A stretch of DNA of 64,000 nt from an uncultured Aquimarina sp. (GTDB lineage: Bacteria > Bacteroidota > Bacteroidia > Flavobacteriales > Flavobacteriaceae), in contig NZ_CANMQT010000002.1 of assembly GCF_947500065.1 (NCBI RefSeq), forward strand, positions 744,001 to 808,000, given 5' to 3'. This document shows, one piece after another, positions 23,098 through 30,863 of the stretch (position 1 is its first letter; every line of letters starts with the position of its first letter). The notes beneath the pieces were generated by a model. It had not been told where the DNA came from. It ran no database searches and saw nothing but the letters and a program-made list of their open reading frames with translations. A program made the position numbers and the translations under genes.

Positions 23098-25008
23098 ATG
23101 CAAAACCTTGATTTCTTCAGAGAATTAAATACTGCTACTTTATTTCCATATGAAAAACTAACTCATAATCGGAAATATACTTCTATAGAAGAAAAAGAGA
23201 ATTTTTTCTATATCGATCTACTAAAAAAAAGTATCTGTAAAAATAATTCTGAAGAATCCTTCAAGAAATATTGTGTTTTAAATAATTTCAGTCAAAAGGA
23301 CTTACAGGTATTAGTTTCTGAAAACTTACATCAAGACAAGAAACTTGCTGACTGGATATACGTATTAGAAGAATCTTTAGAATACATAGATATTAGTACA
23401 ATTTCGTTTTCAAAAGAAACACAAGAGGTTCCCTTTCATCAATTACTATCTCCATTTGTTGAGTTATGCTTTTTCAATCTTAGAAAAAATTTAATCGATA
23501 AGGGAGTAAAGGAACCTACCTCTAAAGTAATCAACCGTTTAAAAAAAACATTATATAAGGAGTTATTTATTCTTTCTAACGCAGTTTTTTTTGAAGAATT
23601 TTCAGATTTTTTAAACGACAGTAAAAAAAGCACCTTTAATCCAAATACTGAGGAGGATTATTGTTATAAGAAATTTATAGAAAAAAATATAGAAGATAAA
23701 CTCCAAACCATCTTCGTCAAATTTCCTGTATTAGCCAGGTTAATTGCAACGAAAGTTCATCGATACACTCTTTTTGTCACTAATTTATTTGAAAGATTTG
23801 CTAAAGATACATTAGAAATTGAAAGTCATTTCAAAGTAAAGCTAGGGGATATCAAAGAAATCCATCTGAACGCTGGGGATCAGCATAATGGAGAAACTAC
23901 AGCTATATTAGAGTTTCCAAATTCATTTAAATTAGTTTACAAACCCACTAACCTTTCCATAACATTAGCATACAATCAATTTTTAGATTGGATTAATCAA
24001 AGTTTAAATGAAAATTTAAAAAGTTTTAAAATTTTAGATAAATCAGATTATGGTTGGATAGAATTTGTAAAGGCTTTAGAATGCAAAACTACCAAAGACG
24101 TTAAAACCTATTACAAAAGAACAGGAATTTTGTCCGGTATGGCATATTTCTTAAATTCTAGAGATTATCATTATGAAAATGTAATTGCTTCAGGGAATTC
24201 TCCGGTCTTGATTGACCACGAAACTATAATTGGCCCTGAATTAAAATCTAACCTATATGATAAAGCAAACAAGTCTGATAAAACCATTTTAGAAAGCATG
24301 TTACTCCCTAGTTATGAGGAAGATATAACTAAGAAATGTGGTTTCGGATCCATTAAACAAAAGAATAATGGAAACTTTGTGTTTTACAAAATAATAAATT
24401 GTAACAAAGATAACATGAAGAAAGCACCTCAATTTGGTGCTCAAAGAAATGATTTAGTCCATATTCCAAAAAAAGATAATGAGTTACAATTTCTGGAAAA
24501 CTACAAATCAGATTTTTTTGAAGGATTAAATTCCTTTTATAATTTAATCTTAGAAAACAAAGAATTTTTAATCTCTAAAGAATCACCTTTAGAACATTTT
24601 GAAAATAAAAAAATAAGACACATTATTAGACCAACAAAGGTTTATGCAAAACTATTACTACTATTGAACAATCCGAAGTATCTAAAAGATGCAACGGCCT
24701 ATGGTTTAAAATTAGAATTATTAGCAAGAACTTACCTAATGTATGATCTTTTAAGTATTGATATATTAGGATCCGAAAGAGAGCAAATAACCTTAGGAGA
24801 CATTCCTGTATTTTACACTATTTCTTCATCTGACCATATAACCTTGCCAAATGGAAAAACTGCGAATCTATTTGAAAAAAGCGCGGTGGCAAGTGTAAAA
24901 GAAAACATCAAAAATGCTTGTATAGAAGATTTAGAGCATCAGATAAGTCTCATAAATGAAGTGCTGTCTTTATCTCAAGGTGCCAAAAAAGTAGCCCAGA
25001 CCATTTAA
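23098..25008 (+). CDS. LanM-type dehydratase domain protein (DUF4135) without LanC cyclase
   Basis: Predicted lanthipeptide-type Ser/Thr dehydratase of 636 residues. Such enzymes phosphorylate Ser/Thr of a leader-bound peptide and then eliminate phosphate to give Dha/Dhb. Kinase-like motifs are present: GDQHNGET, Lys282 (LVYKP), Asp356-x-His358 with Asn361 (RDYHYEN), and Asp373 (VLIDHET). The elimination motif is also kept (Arg511 and Thr513 in IIRPTKVY). The protein stops where LanM enzymes (about 1000 residues) continue into a LanC-like zinc cyclase; no zinc-binding Cys/His set is found. The ATG at 23098 is preferred to a TTG three bases upstream. Ring closure would need another enzyme or spontaneous thiol addition. 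Confidence 0.88.
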   Translation: MQNLDFFRELNTATLFPYEKLTHNRKYTSIEEKENFFYIDLLKKSICKNNSEESFKKYCVLNNFSQKDLQVLVSENLHQDKKLADWIYVLEESLEYIDISTISFSKETQEVPFHQLLSPFVELCFFNLRKNLIDKGVKEPTSKVINRLKKTLYKELFILSNAVFFEEFSDFLNDSKKSTFNPNTEEDYCYKKFIEKNIEDKLQTIFVKFPVLARLIATKVHRYTLFVTNLFERFAKDTLEIESHFKVKLGDIKEIHLNAGDQHNGETTAILEFPNSFKLVYKPTNLSITLAYNQFLDWINQSLNENLKSFKILDKSDYGWIEFVKALECKTTKDVKTYYKRTGILSGMAYFLNSRDYHYENVIASGNSPVLIDHETIIGPELKSNLYDKANKSDKTILESMLLPSYEEDITKKCGFGSIKQKNNGNFVFYKIINCNKDNMKKAPQFGAQRNDLVHIPKKDNELQFLENYKSDFFEGLNSFYNLILENKEFLISKESPLEHFENKKIRHIIRPTKVYAKLLLLLNNPKYLKDATAYGLKLELLARTYLMYDLLSIDILGSEREQITLGDIPVFYTISSSDHITLPNGKTANLFEKSAVASVKENIKNACIEDLEHQISLINEVLSLSQGAKKVAQTI

Positions 25009-25061
25009 TAATAAGCACGCACTTCCTAAAATTGATTCTCGAAGACACTTTTCACAAGTTG

Positions 25062-25099
25062 TTTTGTCATTTTTAACATTAAATCCAAAACTATCTTTA
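25062..25099 (+). promoter_or_regulatory. Two-box promoter of short precursor A
   Basis: TTTTGTCATTTTTA starts at 25062 and TATCTTTA at 25092, with exact 30-bp spacing; the ATG is 34 bp from the second box. Confidence 0.85.
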
Positions 25100-25125
25100 A
25101 GTTATAATTTAAACTTATAATTATT

Positions 25126-25296
25126 ATGAAGACTAAAAATCTGAAGACTACGAAAAAAATTAATTTGAACAAAATGAAAATCGCTACGCTTTCAAAGGCT
25201 GAAAAAAATCAAGTTAATGGAGGAGGGGGCATCTACTTCTTTCATTCTTGGATCTGCTGGGAAACTGAAGAAGAAGAGGAACAAGAACAATGTTAA
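25126..25296 (+). CDS. Short GG-leader precursor A
   Basis: A 56-residue peptide. The basic leader (KKINLNKMKIATLSKAEKNQ) ends in Gly32-Gly33 and resembles Bacteroidota GG / class I lanthipeptide leaders. The core of 23 residues contains HSWICW and ends in an acidic run and a final Cys. Ser41-Cys44 would permit a span-3 thioether ring. It is the first of five paralogues downstream of the DUF4135 dehydratase and has its own copy of the shared promoter. Confidence 0.85.
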   Translation: MKTKNLKTTKKINLNKMKIATLSKAEKNQVNGGGGIYFFHSWICWETEEEEEQEQC

Positions 25297-25387
25297 CACG
25301 TTGATAATTAAGGGGAATATTGTTCTCTCTACCTTGATTTTCGGGTAAAACTTAAACTTTTATGTATAACTTTAAATGATAAATATT

Positions 25388-25549
25388 ATGAAAACTAAAA
25401 ATGAGAACTTTGCAAAAAAAATTAACTTGAGTAAAATGAAGATTGCTTCTCTTTCTAGAGCTGAAAAAAATCAAGTTTTAGGAGGAGCAAGTTGGGCTCC
25501 CATGCCAAGCTGGTTCTGCGAAAAAGAAGAAGAAGAAGAAGAGTGTTAA
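25388..25549 (+). CDS. Short GG-leader precursor B
   Basis: A 53-residue peptide whose leader (KKINLSKMKIASLSRAEKNQ) ends at Gly32-Gly33. The core starts ASWAPMPSWFCEK and ends in six glutamates and Cys53. Ser41-Trp-Phe-Cys44 matches the block in NHLP precursor 4. No good copy of the two-box promoter is present upstream (only TAACTTTA at 25367), so it may be expressed by readthrough from precursor A. A terminator follows. Confidence 0.82.
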   Translation: MKTKNENFAKKINLSKMKIASLSRAEKNQVLGGASWAPMPSWFCEKEEEEEEC

Positions 25550-25591
25550 TAAGCTGCATAAGTTTCAAGTAAATTTATTGCGTAGATATAA

Positions 25592-25626
25592 TTTAGGTGG
25601 GCTTTAAAACCTACCTAAATTTTTTC
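25592..25626 (+). terminator. Terminator after short precursor B
   Basis: TTTAGGT...ACCTAAA arms around TTTAAA, followed by a T run to 25626. The surrounding 3' flank (about 25562-25670) is repeated after precursor C. Confidence 0.75.
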
Positions 25627-25823
25627 GTTTAATCTTAATAGCATCCTTCTCCATAGAAGATTTAAATTAATAGTCTTTAGAAAGCTCTTCCTTAAAAACT
25701 ATTATAACTGGAATGTATCTCGAAATTAAAGTATTTGATATCGGATAATGAAAGAGTTTATAACTTGTTGCTATCAATATAAAAAAGACTTTACAATTTC
25801 AAATACAATTGTATTTTTGTGAA

Positions 25824-26561
25824 ATGCCTGAGAAAAAGTGTTTAAACTGTAATTACGATATAGAAAATAATTTTTGTTCACATTGTGGACAAAAAACATC
25901 TACTCATCAATTTTCTTGGAAATACTTTCTTATAAATGACTTCATTTACGGAGCTTTTAAGCTTGAAAAAGGATTTTTTTTTACAATTAAAGAACTTTTT
26001 ACAAGACCTGGGCATAGCATAAGAGAGTATGTTAAAGGTAAGAGAGTGCATCACTTTAATTATTTTAGTTTACTACTTGTAATCCTTGCAATAAACCATT
26101 TTATTGGGAATTATTCTTCTGTAAGAGCAGTAGATTTATACGGAGCAGATGAAGTAACAGGGTATCTAAAAATTTCCAGAGATTATAATGCAATTATAAA
26201 AATATTGTATATCCCCTTTTGGTCCGTGGTAACTTTTTTATTCTTCCGGAAAAGCAAACAAAAATATATTGAAAACATTGTAATGAATATGTATATGATG
26301 TGCGGATTGTTAACCATATACCTTTTATTTTCTTTACTTACTGTATTTTATGCTAACGTTGAAGGTTTAAAAACAATTAAAAGTTTTATACCTCTATTTA
26401 CATTACTGTATTTCACGTATTTTTTGTATCAATATTTTTCTGTTTTTCAGTATAACAAATTTCTTCTTCTATTCAGAATTTTACTAGTAGCTCTCATACT
26501 AATGTTTATTCAATCATCAGTAATTAAAACAATTAACGAAATTGGAGAACTATTTTTTTAA
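25824..26561 (+). CDS. DUF3667 family membrane protein
   Basis: A 245-residue membrane protein. The N-terminus has a zinc-ribbon-like CxxC pair (CLNCNYDIENNFCSHCGQ), followed by the conserved FTRPGHSIREYVKGKR segment and four to five transmembrane helices (from about residue 80). The family is common in Bacteroidota and its function is unknown. The ATG at 25824 places the zinc ribbon at the N-terminus; a TTG at 25809 is less likely. It stands among the short precursor cassettes on the same strand. A small piece of its 3' end is repeated at about 26959-26998, showing that it was inside the duplicated segment. A role in immunity is possible but only by position. Confidence 0.85.
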   Translation: MPEKKCLNCNYDIENNFCSHCGQKTSTHQFSWKYFLINDFIYGAFKLEKGFFFTIKELFTRPGHSIREYVKGKRVHHFNYFSLLLVILAINHFIGNYSSVRAVDLYGADEVTGYLKISRDYNAIIKILYIPFWSVVTFLFFRKSKQKYIENIVMNMYMMCGLLTIYLLFSLLTVFYANVEGLKTIKSFIPLFTLLYFTYFLYQYFSVFQYNKFLLLFRILLVALILMFIQSSVIKTINEIGELFF

Positions 26562-26807
26562 TGAATGAAATTTTTACTTCAGATTCTTTTAGATAATCAA
26601 CTCCTCTAATAAGTTTGATTAACTTCTAATCCTTTTTAACAGCTTCTTTGGCAACTTTGACCTTAAAATCTAAACTATCTTTAGTTAAAACTTTAAATAA
26701 GTACTATGAAAACTAAAGATGAAAATTTTGTCCAAAAAATCAAATTAAACAAAATAAAAATTGCCACGCTTTCCAGAGATGCAAAAAAACATGTTTTAGG
26801 AGGAAGT
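26522..26807 (+). repeat. Cassette duplication, copy 1
   Basis: This stretch (the last codons of the DUF3667 gene, the intergenic promoter and the leader of precursor C) is repeated at 26959-27244 with a constant offset of 437 bp and no gaps. In the 144 intergenic bases before the ATG only four differ by eye. Confidence 0.9.
26646..26683 (+). promoter_or_regulatory. Two-box promoter of short precursor C
   Basis: CTTTGGCA at 26646 and TATCTTTA at 26676, exact 30-bp spacing, ATG 30 bp from the second box. Confidence 0.8.
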
Positions 26808-26858
26808 ATGGATTTTCCGAGCTTTTTCTGTGAAGAAAAAGAAAAAGAAATATGTTAA
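26706..26858 (+). CDS. Short GG-leader precursor C
   Basis: A 50-residue peptide; the leader (QKIKLNKIKIATLSRDAKKH) ends at Gly32-Gly33. The 17-residue core starts SMDFPSFFCEEK and ends with Cys50. Ser39-Phe-Phe-Cys42 is the ring-compatible block. Its upstream half matches precursor D's cassette, but its acidic core and 3' flank match precursor B's, so it looks like a recombinant of the two. Confidence 0.85.
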   Translation: MKTKDENFVQKIKLNKIKIATLSRDAKKHVLGGSMDFPSFFCEEKEKEIC

Positions 26859-26891
26859 AACGCTTCAAGTAAATTTATTGTGCAGTTAGAA

Positions 26892-26924
26892 TTCAGGTAG
26901 GTCTTAAAACCTACCTGAAATTTT
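26892..26924 (+). terminator. Terminator after short precursor C
   Basis: TTCAGGTAGGT and ACCTACCTGAA form a perfect 11-bp stem with a short loop, followed by T residues. Confidence 0.85.
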
Positions 26925-26958
26925 CATTTAATTATAAGAGCATCGTTCTGAATGGAAA

Positions 26959-27244
26959 ATTTTAAACAATAAACAAAATTGGAGAGCTATTTTTTTAATG
27001 AATTAAATTTTTACTTCAGATTCTTTTAGATAATCAACTCCTCTAATAAGTTTGATTAACTCCTAATCCTTTTTAACAGCTTCTTTGGCAACTTTGACCT
27101 TAAAACCTAAACTATCTTTAGTTAAAACTTTAAATAAGTATTATGAAAACTAAAGATAAAGGATTTGCAAAAAAAATTAAATTGGACAAAATGAAAATTG
27201 CTACTCTTTCCAGAGATCAGAAAAGACAAGTTTCAGGGGGGTGC
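26959..27244 (+). repeat. Cassette duplication, copy 2, with DUF3667 remnant
   Basis: Repeat of 26522-26807 at +437 bp. It begins with a vestige of the 3' end of the DUF3667 gene (about 13 codons, now without a frame of its own), then the promoter and the leader of precursor D. Similarity breaks down right after the GG codons, where the cores differ completely. Confidence 0.88.
27083..27120 (+). promoter_or_regulatory. Two-box promoter of short precursor D
   Basis: CTTTGGCA at 27083 and TATCTTTA at 27113, spacing 30 bp, ATG 30 bp from the second box. Confidence 0.8.
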
Positions 27245-27319
27245 GAATTAGAACTTACCTGGACGTGGGTACTTTGTTGTGTAGACCCAATAGAAGAACT
27301 TAATTCTGTTTCATGTTAA
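27143..27319 (+). CDS. Short GG-leader precursor D
   Basis: A 58-residue peptide; the leader (KKIKLDKMKIATLSRDQKRQ) ends at Gly32-Gly33. The 25-residue core has four Cys, two Thr and two Ser (begins CELELTWTWVLCC, ends SVSC), the most ring-capable core of the set. Thr41-Trp-Val-Leu-Cys45 is a span-4 variant of the shared block. It has its own promoter and a 3' hairpin. Confidence 0.85.
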   Translation: MKTKDKGFAKKIKLDKMKIATLSRDQKRQVSGGCELELTWTWVLCCVDPIEELNSVSC

Positions 27320-27333
27320 CTTTTCAAATAAAT

Positions 27334-27380
27334 AAGAACACTGTTTGTTTATCAATCTTCTAAACACAACAGTGTTTCTT
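27334..27380 (+). terminator. Hairpin after short precursor D
   Basis: Arms AAGAACACTGTT and AACAGTGTTTCTT pair with one bulge around a long loop. There is no strong T tract, so it is a weak terminator or an mRNA-stabilising hairpin. Confidence 0.5.
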
Positions 27381-27546
27381 AAATTCTATTAAAAATAGAA
27401 TATGGCCTATAATTGATGTGCTCTTAACCCGAGAATTTTATGGAATTCACGCAAGATTTTTTTTAATGTATCCTACTAAGATTCAAAATAGATTCTAATT
27501 ATTGAAACGACACAATAAAATCTATTTACTATTTTTTTATCAGTCT

Positions 27547-27584
27547 TTTTGTCATTTTTATCAGGAAAACAAAAGATATCTTTA
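27547..27584 (+). promoter_or_regulatory. Two-box promoter of short precursor E
   Basis: TTTTGTCATTTTTA starts at 27547 and TATCTTTA at 27577, exact 30-bp spacing; ATCAGT precedes at 27539. ATG lies 33 bp from the second box. Confidence 0.85.
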
Positions 27585-27609
27585 ATTAGAATTCAAACTG
27601 ATAATTATT

Positions 27610-27768
27610 ATGAAAACTAAAGATGAAAATTTTGCCAAAAAAATTAAATTGGATAAAATGAAAATTGCCACGCTTTCTAGAGATGAAAAAAGGCAAGTTT
27701 CAGGAGGATTGCTATGGACATGGCTAGCTTGCCCAATGGATCCTACTGATGAGAACATAGCTAATTAG
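27610..27768 (+). CDS. Short GG-leader precursor E
   Basis: A 52-residue peptide; the leader (KKIKLDKMKIATLSRDEKRQ) ends at Gly32-Gly33 and is nearly identical to that of precursor D. The 19-residue core is LLWTWLACPMDPTDENIAN, with Thr37-Trp-Leu-Ala-Cys41 as a span-4 block and one Cys only. It lacks the acidic Glu run of A-C. The 275 bp after it (27769-28043) hold a small hairpin (ATGTTTT...AAAACAT near 27896) and nothing else recognisable. Confidence 0.85.
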   Translation: MKTKDENFAKKIKLDKMKIATLSRDEKRQVSGGLLWTWLACPMDPTDENIAN

Positions 27769-28043
27769 TTACTTTCTTGAAAACTGTCATCTATAGAGAG
27801 AATTTTACGTTTTTCAATCCTATAAAAACCTTATCCACTGTCAAAATTAAAGTAAACAGAAACAGGCTAACCAAATGAAAAGCAATTGATTAAACATGTT
27901 TTGTTAATAAAACATAATAAAATAATTTTTAAAATAGAATCATCCACTATACATTTACTTTTTTAGATCACTACATTCTGGCATGTTTTTTGGGGAAAGA
28001 ACATCAGTAATGATAAAGGGAATACAAATCAAAACTTGTGATT

Positions 28044-28217
28044 ATGCAGTATAAAGTAATTGATACCAAAAGCCAACATTTTGGCAAAGTATTGGATTTT
28101 AAGTCGTGTGCAGATGTTAAAGATTTAGGTGGCGTAATTTTAAAAATAGATGAAGAAACATTTTCTCTCTTTCGATTTAATGAAGTAGAAAAAATAGACA
28201 CGATTCTTGCTAGCTAA
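28044..28217 (+). CDS. Small hypothetical protein, 57 residues
   Basis: MQYKVIDTKSQHFGKVLDF opens a 57-residue frame with balanced composition and alternating hydrophobic residues, as in a small beta-rich domain. No signal peptide, Cys pair or known motif is seen apart from one Cys. The opposite-strand frame here looks non-coding. I do not recognise the family. It marks the right edge of the peptide locus and is not preceded by the shared promoter. Confidence 0.6.
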   Translation: MQYKVIDTKSQHFGKVLDFKSCADVKDLGGVILKIDEETFSLFRFNEVEKIDTILAS

Positions 28218-28286
28218 AGAAGTATCTTCTATCTATTCTTCAGATTTTAAACGAATTGAAGTAACCTAATTTTTCTTATTGTACTA

Positions 28287-29030
28287 CTACTGGATTATCT
28301 TTTCTAAAGAGATGATCACATCATCAATCCATATATTACGTGTTCCACCACCGGTTTGATAATCTACCCAACCTACTAGTAAATTTTCCATAACAGGAAA
28401 CTTCCATCGACCATTAGTGCCATTTTCTACACAACCTTCTCCACTGCCAACTACAGTAATAGATCCTATTGATGCGCTATCCAACCATAATTGCATAGTA
28501 TCTTTGTTTCCATTAAAATACCATTGCAGTGTAAACCATTTACCTTCTGGTATTTTTGTTTCAGCATGTTTCCAGCAGTCACTTTTTACACCTTGTGTTT
28601 CATAATTAGCCATCAACTTTTTATTATGTTGACCACCATAACGAATTTCTGAAAAATAATCTACACCTTTTACTTTACCAGAACTTTGGATCATCGTCCA
28701 ATGGATTCCATCAGGAGAAGCTTCTTCTACATACATTTTTAGACTCCCATAATATGCATTATCCTTTAGCGGAAAAATATGATCAATACCCAAAAAAGCA
28801 CGATTTTGATAACCTTCACCAGTAACAAAATGCACGGACTTGCTACCACTAAATGATTTTGTATCATCAACAACTGCAATACCTTTACCTGTTTTCTTCC
28901 AAGGTTCTTCTGGTGTTTTACCAACCGTATATTCTTCGAAGCTATCTATATAAAGAACGTTATTAGTTTCATTACAGGAAAGGAATGACATGAAAATTAT
29001 TAATATTAAAAATCTTTCCTTCGTTTTCAT
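28287..29030 (-). CDS. Lipoprotein with concanavalin-like (Cip1-like) domain
   Basis: A 247-residue secreted protein with a lipobox (FLSCN, Cys19) after a hydrophobic signal. The body has a jelly-roll pattern: LYIDSFEEYTVG, FSGSKSVHFVTGEG, ASPDGIHWTMIQ, and a final NIWIDDVIIS strand. This resembles polysaccharide-lyase-like Cip1 core domains that bind or cut carbohydrates, but catalytic residues cannot be assigned here. It is separated from the riboflavin synthase gene by 8 bp on the same strand. Confidence 0.7.
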   Translation of the reverse strand: MKTKERFLILIIFMSFLSCNETNNVLYIDSFEEYTVGKTPEEPWKKTGKGIAVVDDTKSFSGSKSVHFVTGEGYQNRAFLGIDHIFPLKDNAYYGSLKMYVEEASPDGIHWTMIQSSGKVKGVDYFSEIRYGGQHNKKLMANYETQGVKSDCWKHAETKIPEGKWFTLQWYFNGNKDTMQLWLDSASIGSITVVGSGEGCVENGTNGRWKFPVMENLLVGWVDYQTGGGTRNIWIDDVIISLEKIIQ

Positions 29031-29038
29031 AGATATAT

Positions 29039-29626
29039 CTACCCTAATTCTGTAATTCTTTTTACATATTTACCAATAACATCAAACTCTAAGTTTACAA
29101 TAGTACCTATTTTAAATGTACTGAAATTGGTATGCTCGTACGTAAACGGAATAATTGCTACGCTAAATTCATTCTTTTTAGAATTCACAACTGTTAGGCT
29201 TACCCCATTAACAGTAACCGAACCCTTTTCTATGGTAATATTACTCAAAGAAGGATCATACTCAAAAGTAAAATACCAACTCCCATCTGCCTCTTTAATA
29301 TCTGTACAGACAGCAGTTTGATCTACATGACCCTGCACAATATGACCATCCAAACGAGCACCCAGTTTCATACCTCGTTCTAAATTTACAACCTGTCCTT
29401 CTATAAGATCACTAAGGTTTGTCTTGTCTAATGTCTCTTTAATTGCAGTAACAGTGTACATATCGTCTTCAATTGACACTACTGTTAGACACACTCCATT
29501 ATGCGCAACGCTTTGATCAATTTTTAACTCAGAAGTGAAATTCGCACGAACAGTAATATCTAAATTTTCCTGATCCGTTTTTAGATTAGTAACTGTTCCT
29601 AATTCTTCGATGATTCCTGTAAACAT
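29039..29626 (-). CDS. ribE: Riboflavin synthase, alpha chain
   Basis: Converts two 6,7-dimethyl-8-ribityllumazine molecules to riboflavin. The 195-residue length, the start MFTGIIEELG and two internal lumazine-binding repeats (VAHNGVCLTVVSI and KGSVTVNGVSLTVVN) are diagnostic. It is divergent from pdxA; the 86-bp gap contains TAAATTTG at 29645, a possible -7 box for pdxA. Confidence 0.96.
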   Translation of the reverse strand: MFTGIIEELGTVTNLKTDQENLDITVRANFTSELKIDQSVAHNGVCLTVVSIEDDMYTVTAIKETLDKTNLSDLIEGQVVNLERGMKLGARLDGHIVQGHVDQTAVCTDIKEADGSWYFTFEYDPSLSNITIEKGSVTVNGVSLTVVNSKKNEFSVAIIPFTYEHTNFSTFKIGTIVNLEFDVIGKYVKRITELG

Positions 29627-29712
29627 AAATGCGAATTATTTAGTTAAATTTGTGACCTCAAAATTTGTGGTCTGTTTTTCAGATTTCAAAAATACTTATA
29701 AAGTAGATTATA

Positions 29713-30780
29713 ATGAAGAAAGAAGAAAAAATAAGATTAGGTATATCTATAGGTGACCTAAATGGTATCGGAAGTGAAGTAGCGCTCAAAACTTTTGAAG
29801 ATCCGCGAATGCTGGATTTCTGTACTCCCGTAATTTTTGCATCTGTTAAGATTCTTTCTTTTCTAAAAAAGCAATACAGCCTTAATGTGAATCTTCATGG
29901 CATTGATAAAACTTCTCAAATTCTGGATGGCAAAATAAATGTGCTCAATGTATGGAAAGAAGGAGTTGATATTAATTTTGGCCAAGAGGATGAAAAAATT
30001 GGAACATACGCTATTAAATCATTAAAATCAGCCACTACTGCACTAAAAAATGATGAAATAGATGTACTGGTAACTGCACCCATTAATAAACACAGCATCC
30101 AATCTGAAGATTTTAATTTTCCAGGACATACGGATTACTTAGATCAAGAACTTGATGGAAACAGCTTGATGTTTATGATCACCGATACATTAAAAGTAGG
30201 ATTACTTACTGACCACGTTGCTGTAAAAGATATTGCGGACACCATCACCCCAGAACTTATAGAACAAAAAATAGACACCATTTATAATGCCTTAAAGCAA
30301 GATTTTGGGATCAGCAAACCAAAAATAGCAGTTTTAGGGATCAATCCTCACAGTGGAGATAACGGTGTAATTGGCAAAGAAGATGAAGAAATACTAAAAC
30401 CTACCATTAACAAGATTAATGAATCTGGTAAATTGGTATATGGCCCATATGCTGCAGATAGCTTTTTTGGTTCGGATAGTTATAAAGCATTTGATGCAAT
30501 TGTAGCTTCATATCATGATCAAGGGCTAATTCCTTTTAAAACATTATCCTTCGGAAAAGGTGTTAATTATACTGCTGGATTAAATAAAGTACGTACTTCC
30601 CCTGATCACGGGACTGCTTTTGAAATTGCAGGAAAAAACAAAGCGGATAACGGATCTTTCAAAGAAGCTGTTTTTGCCTCTTTGAAAATTTTCAAAAACA
30701 GGCAAGAATATAGTGAACTGACTAAGAACCCATTAAAAAAACAGCCTCGAAAACCTCAATTTAAAGGAAACAAAGAATAA
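29713..30780 (+). CDS. pdxA: 4-hydroxythreonine-4-phosphate dehydrogenase
   Basis: Pyridoxal-phosphate biosynthesis enzyme that oxidises 4-phosphohydroxy-L-threonine. The 355-residue protein starts with GISIGDLNGIGSEVALK and has the metal-binding histidine motifs FPGHTDYL, YHDQGLIPFKTL and RTSPDHGTAFEIAGK. The gene is complete, in the usual place beside riboflavin synthase in flavobacteria. Confidence 0.96.
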   Translation: MKKEEKIRLGISIGDLNGIGSEVALKTFEDPRMLDFCTPVIFASVKILSFLKKQYSLNVNLHGIDKTSQILDGKINVLNVWKEGVDINFGQEDEKIGTYAIKSLKSATTALKNDEIDVLVTAPINKHSIQSEDFNFPGHTDYLDQELDGNSLMFMITDTLKVGLLTDHVAVKDIADTITPELIEQKIDTIYNALKQDFGISKPKIAVLGINPHSGDNGVIGKEDEEILKPTINKINESGKLVYGPYAADSFFGSDSYKAFDAIVASYHDQGLIPFKTLSFGKGVNYTAGLNKVRTSPDHGTAFEIAGKNKADNGSFKEAVFASLKIFKNRQEYSELTKNPLKKQPRKPQFKGNKE

Positions 30781-30863
30781 GAATGTGAGTATTGGAGAGA
30801 TGAGTCTCTAAGGAATTAACTAGAATAAGATCTAAAAACACGAAAAATATAAAACTTAATATC

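Noticed and set aside
25100..27800. CRISPR array or mobile element as cause of the repeated units
   Set aside because: The repeats are long, few, and contain genes and promoters; there are no regular spacers, transposase genes or terminal inverted repeats.
25009..28286. LanC cyclase or lanthionine-forming enzyme near the short precursors
   Set aside because: The only larger frame there is a DUF3667 membrane protein. No Cys/His zinc set of LanC type was found in the window.
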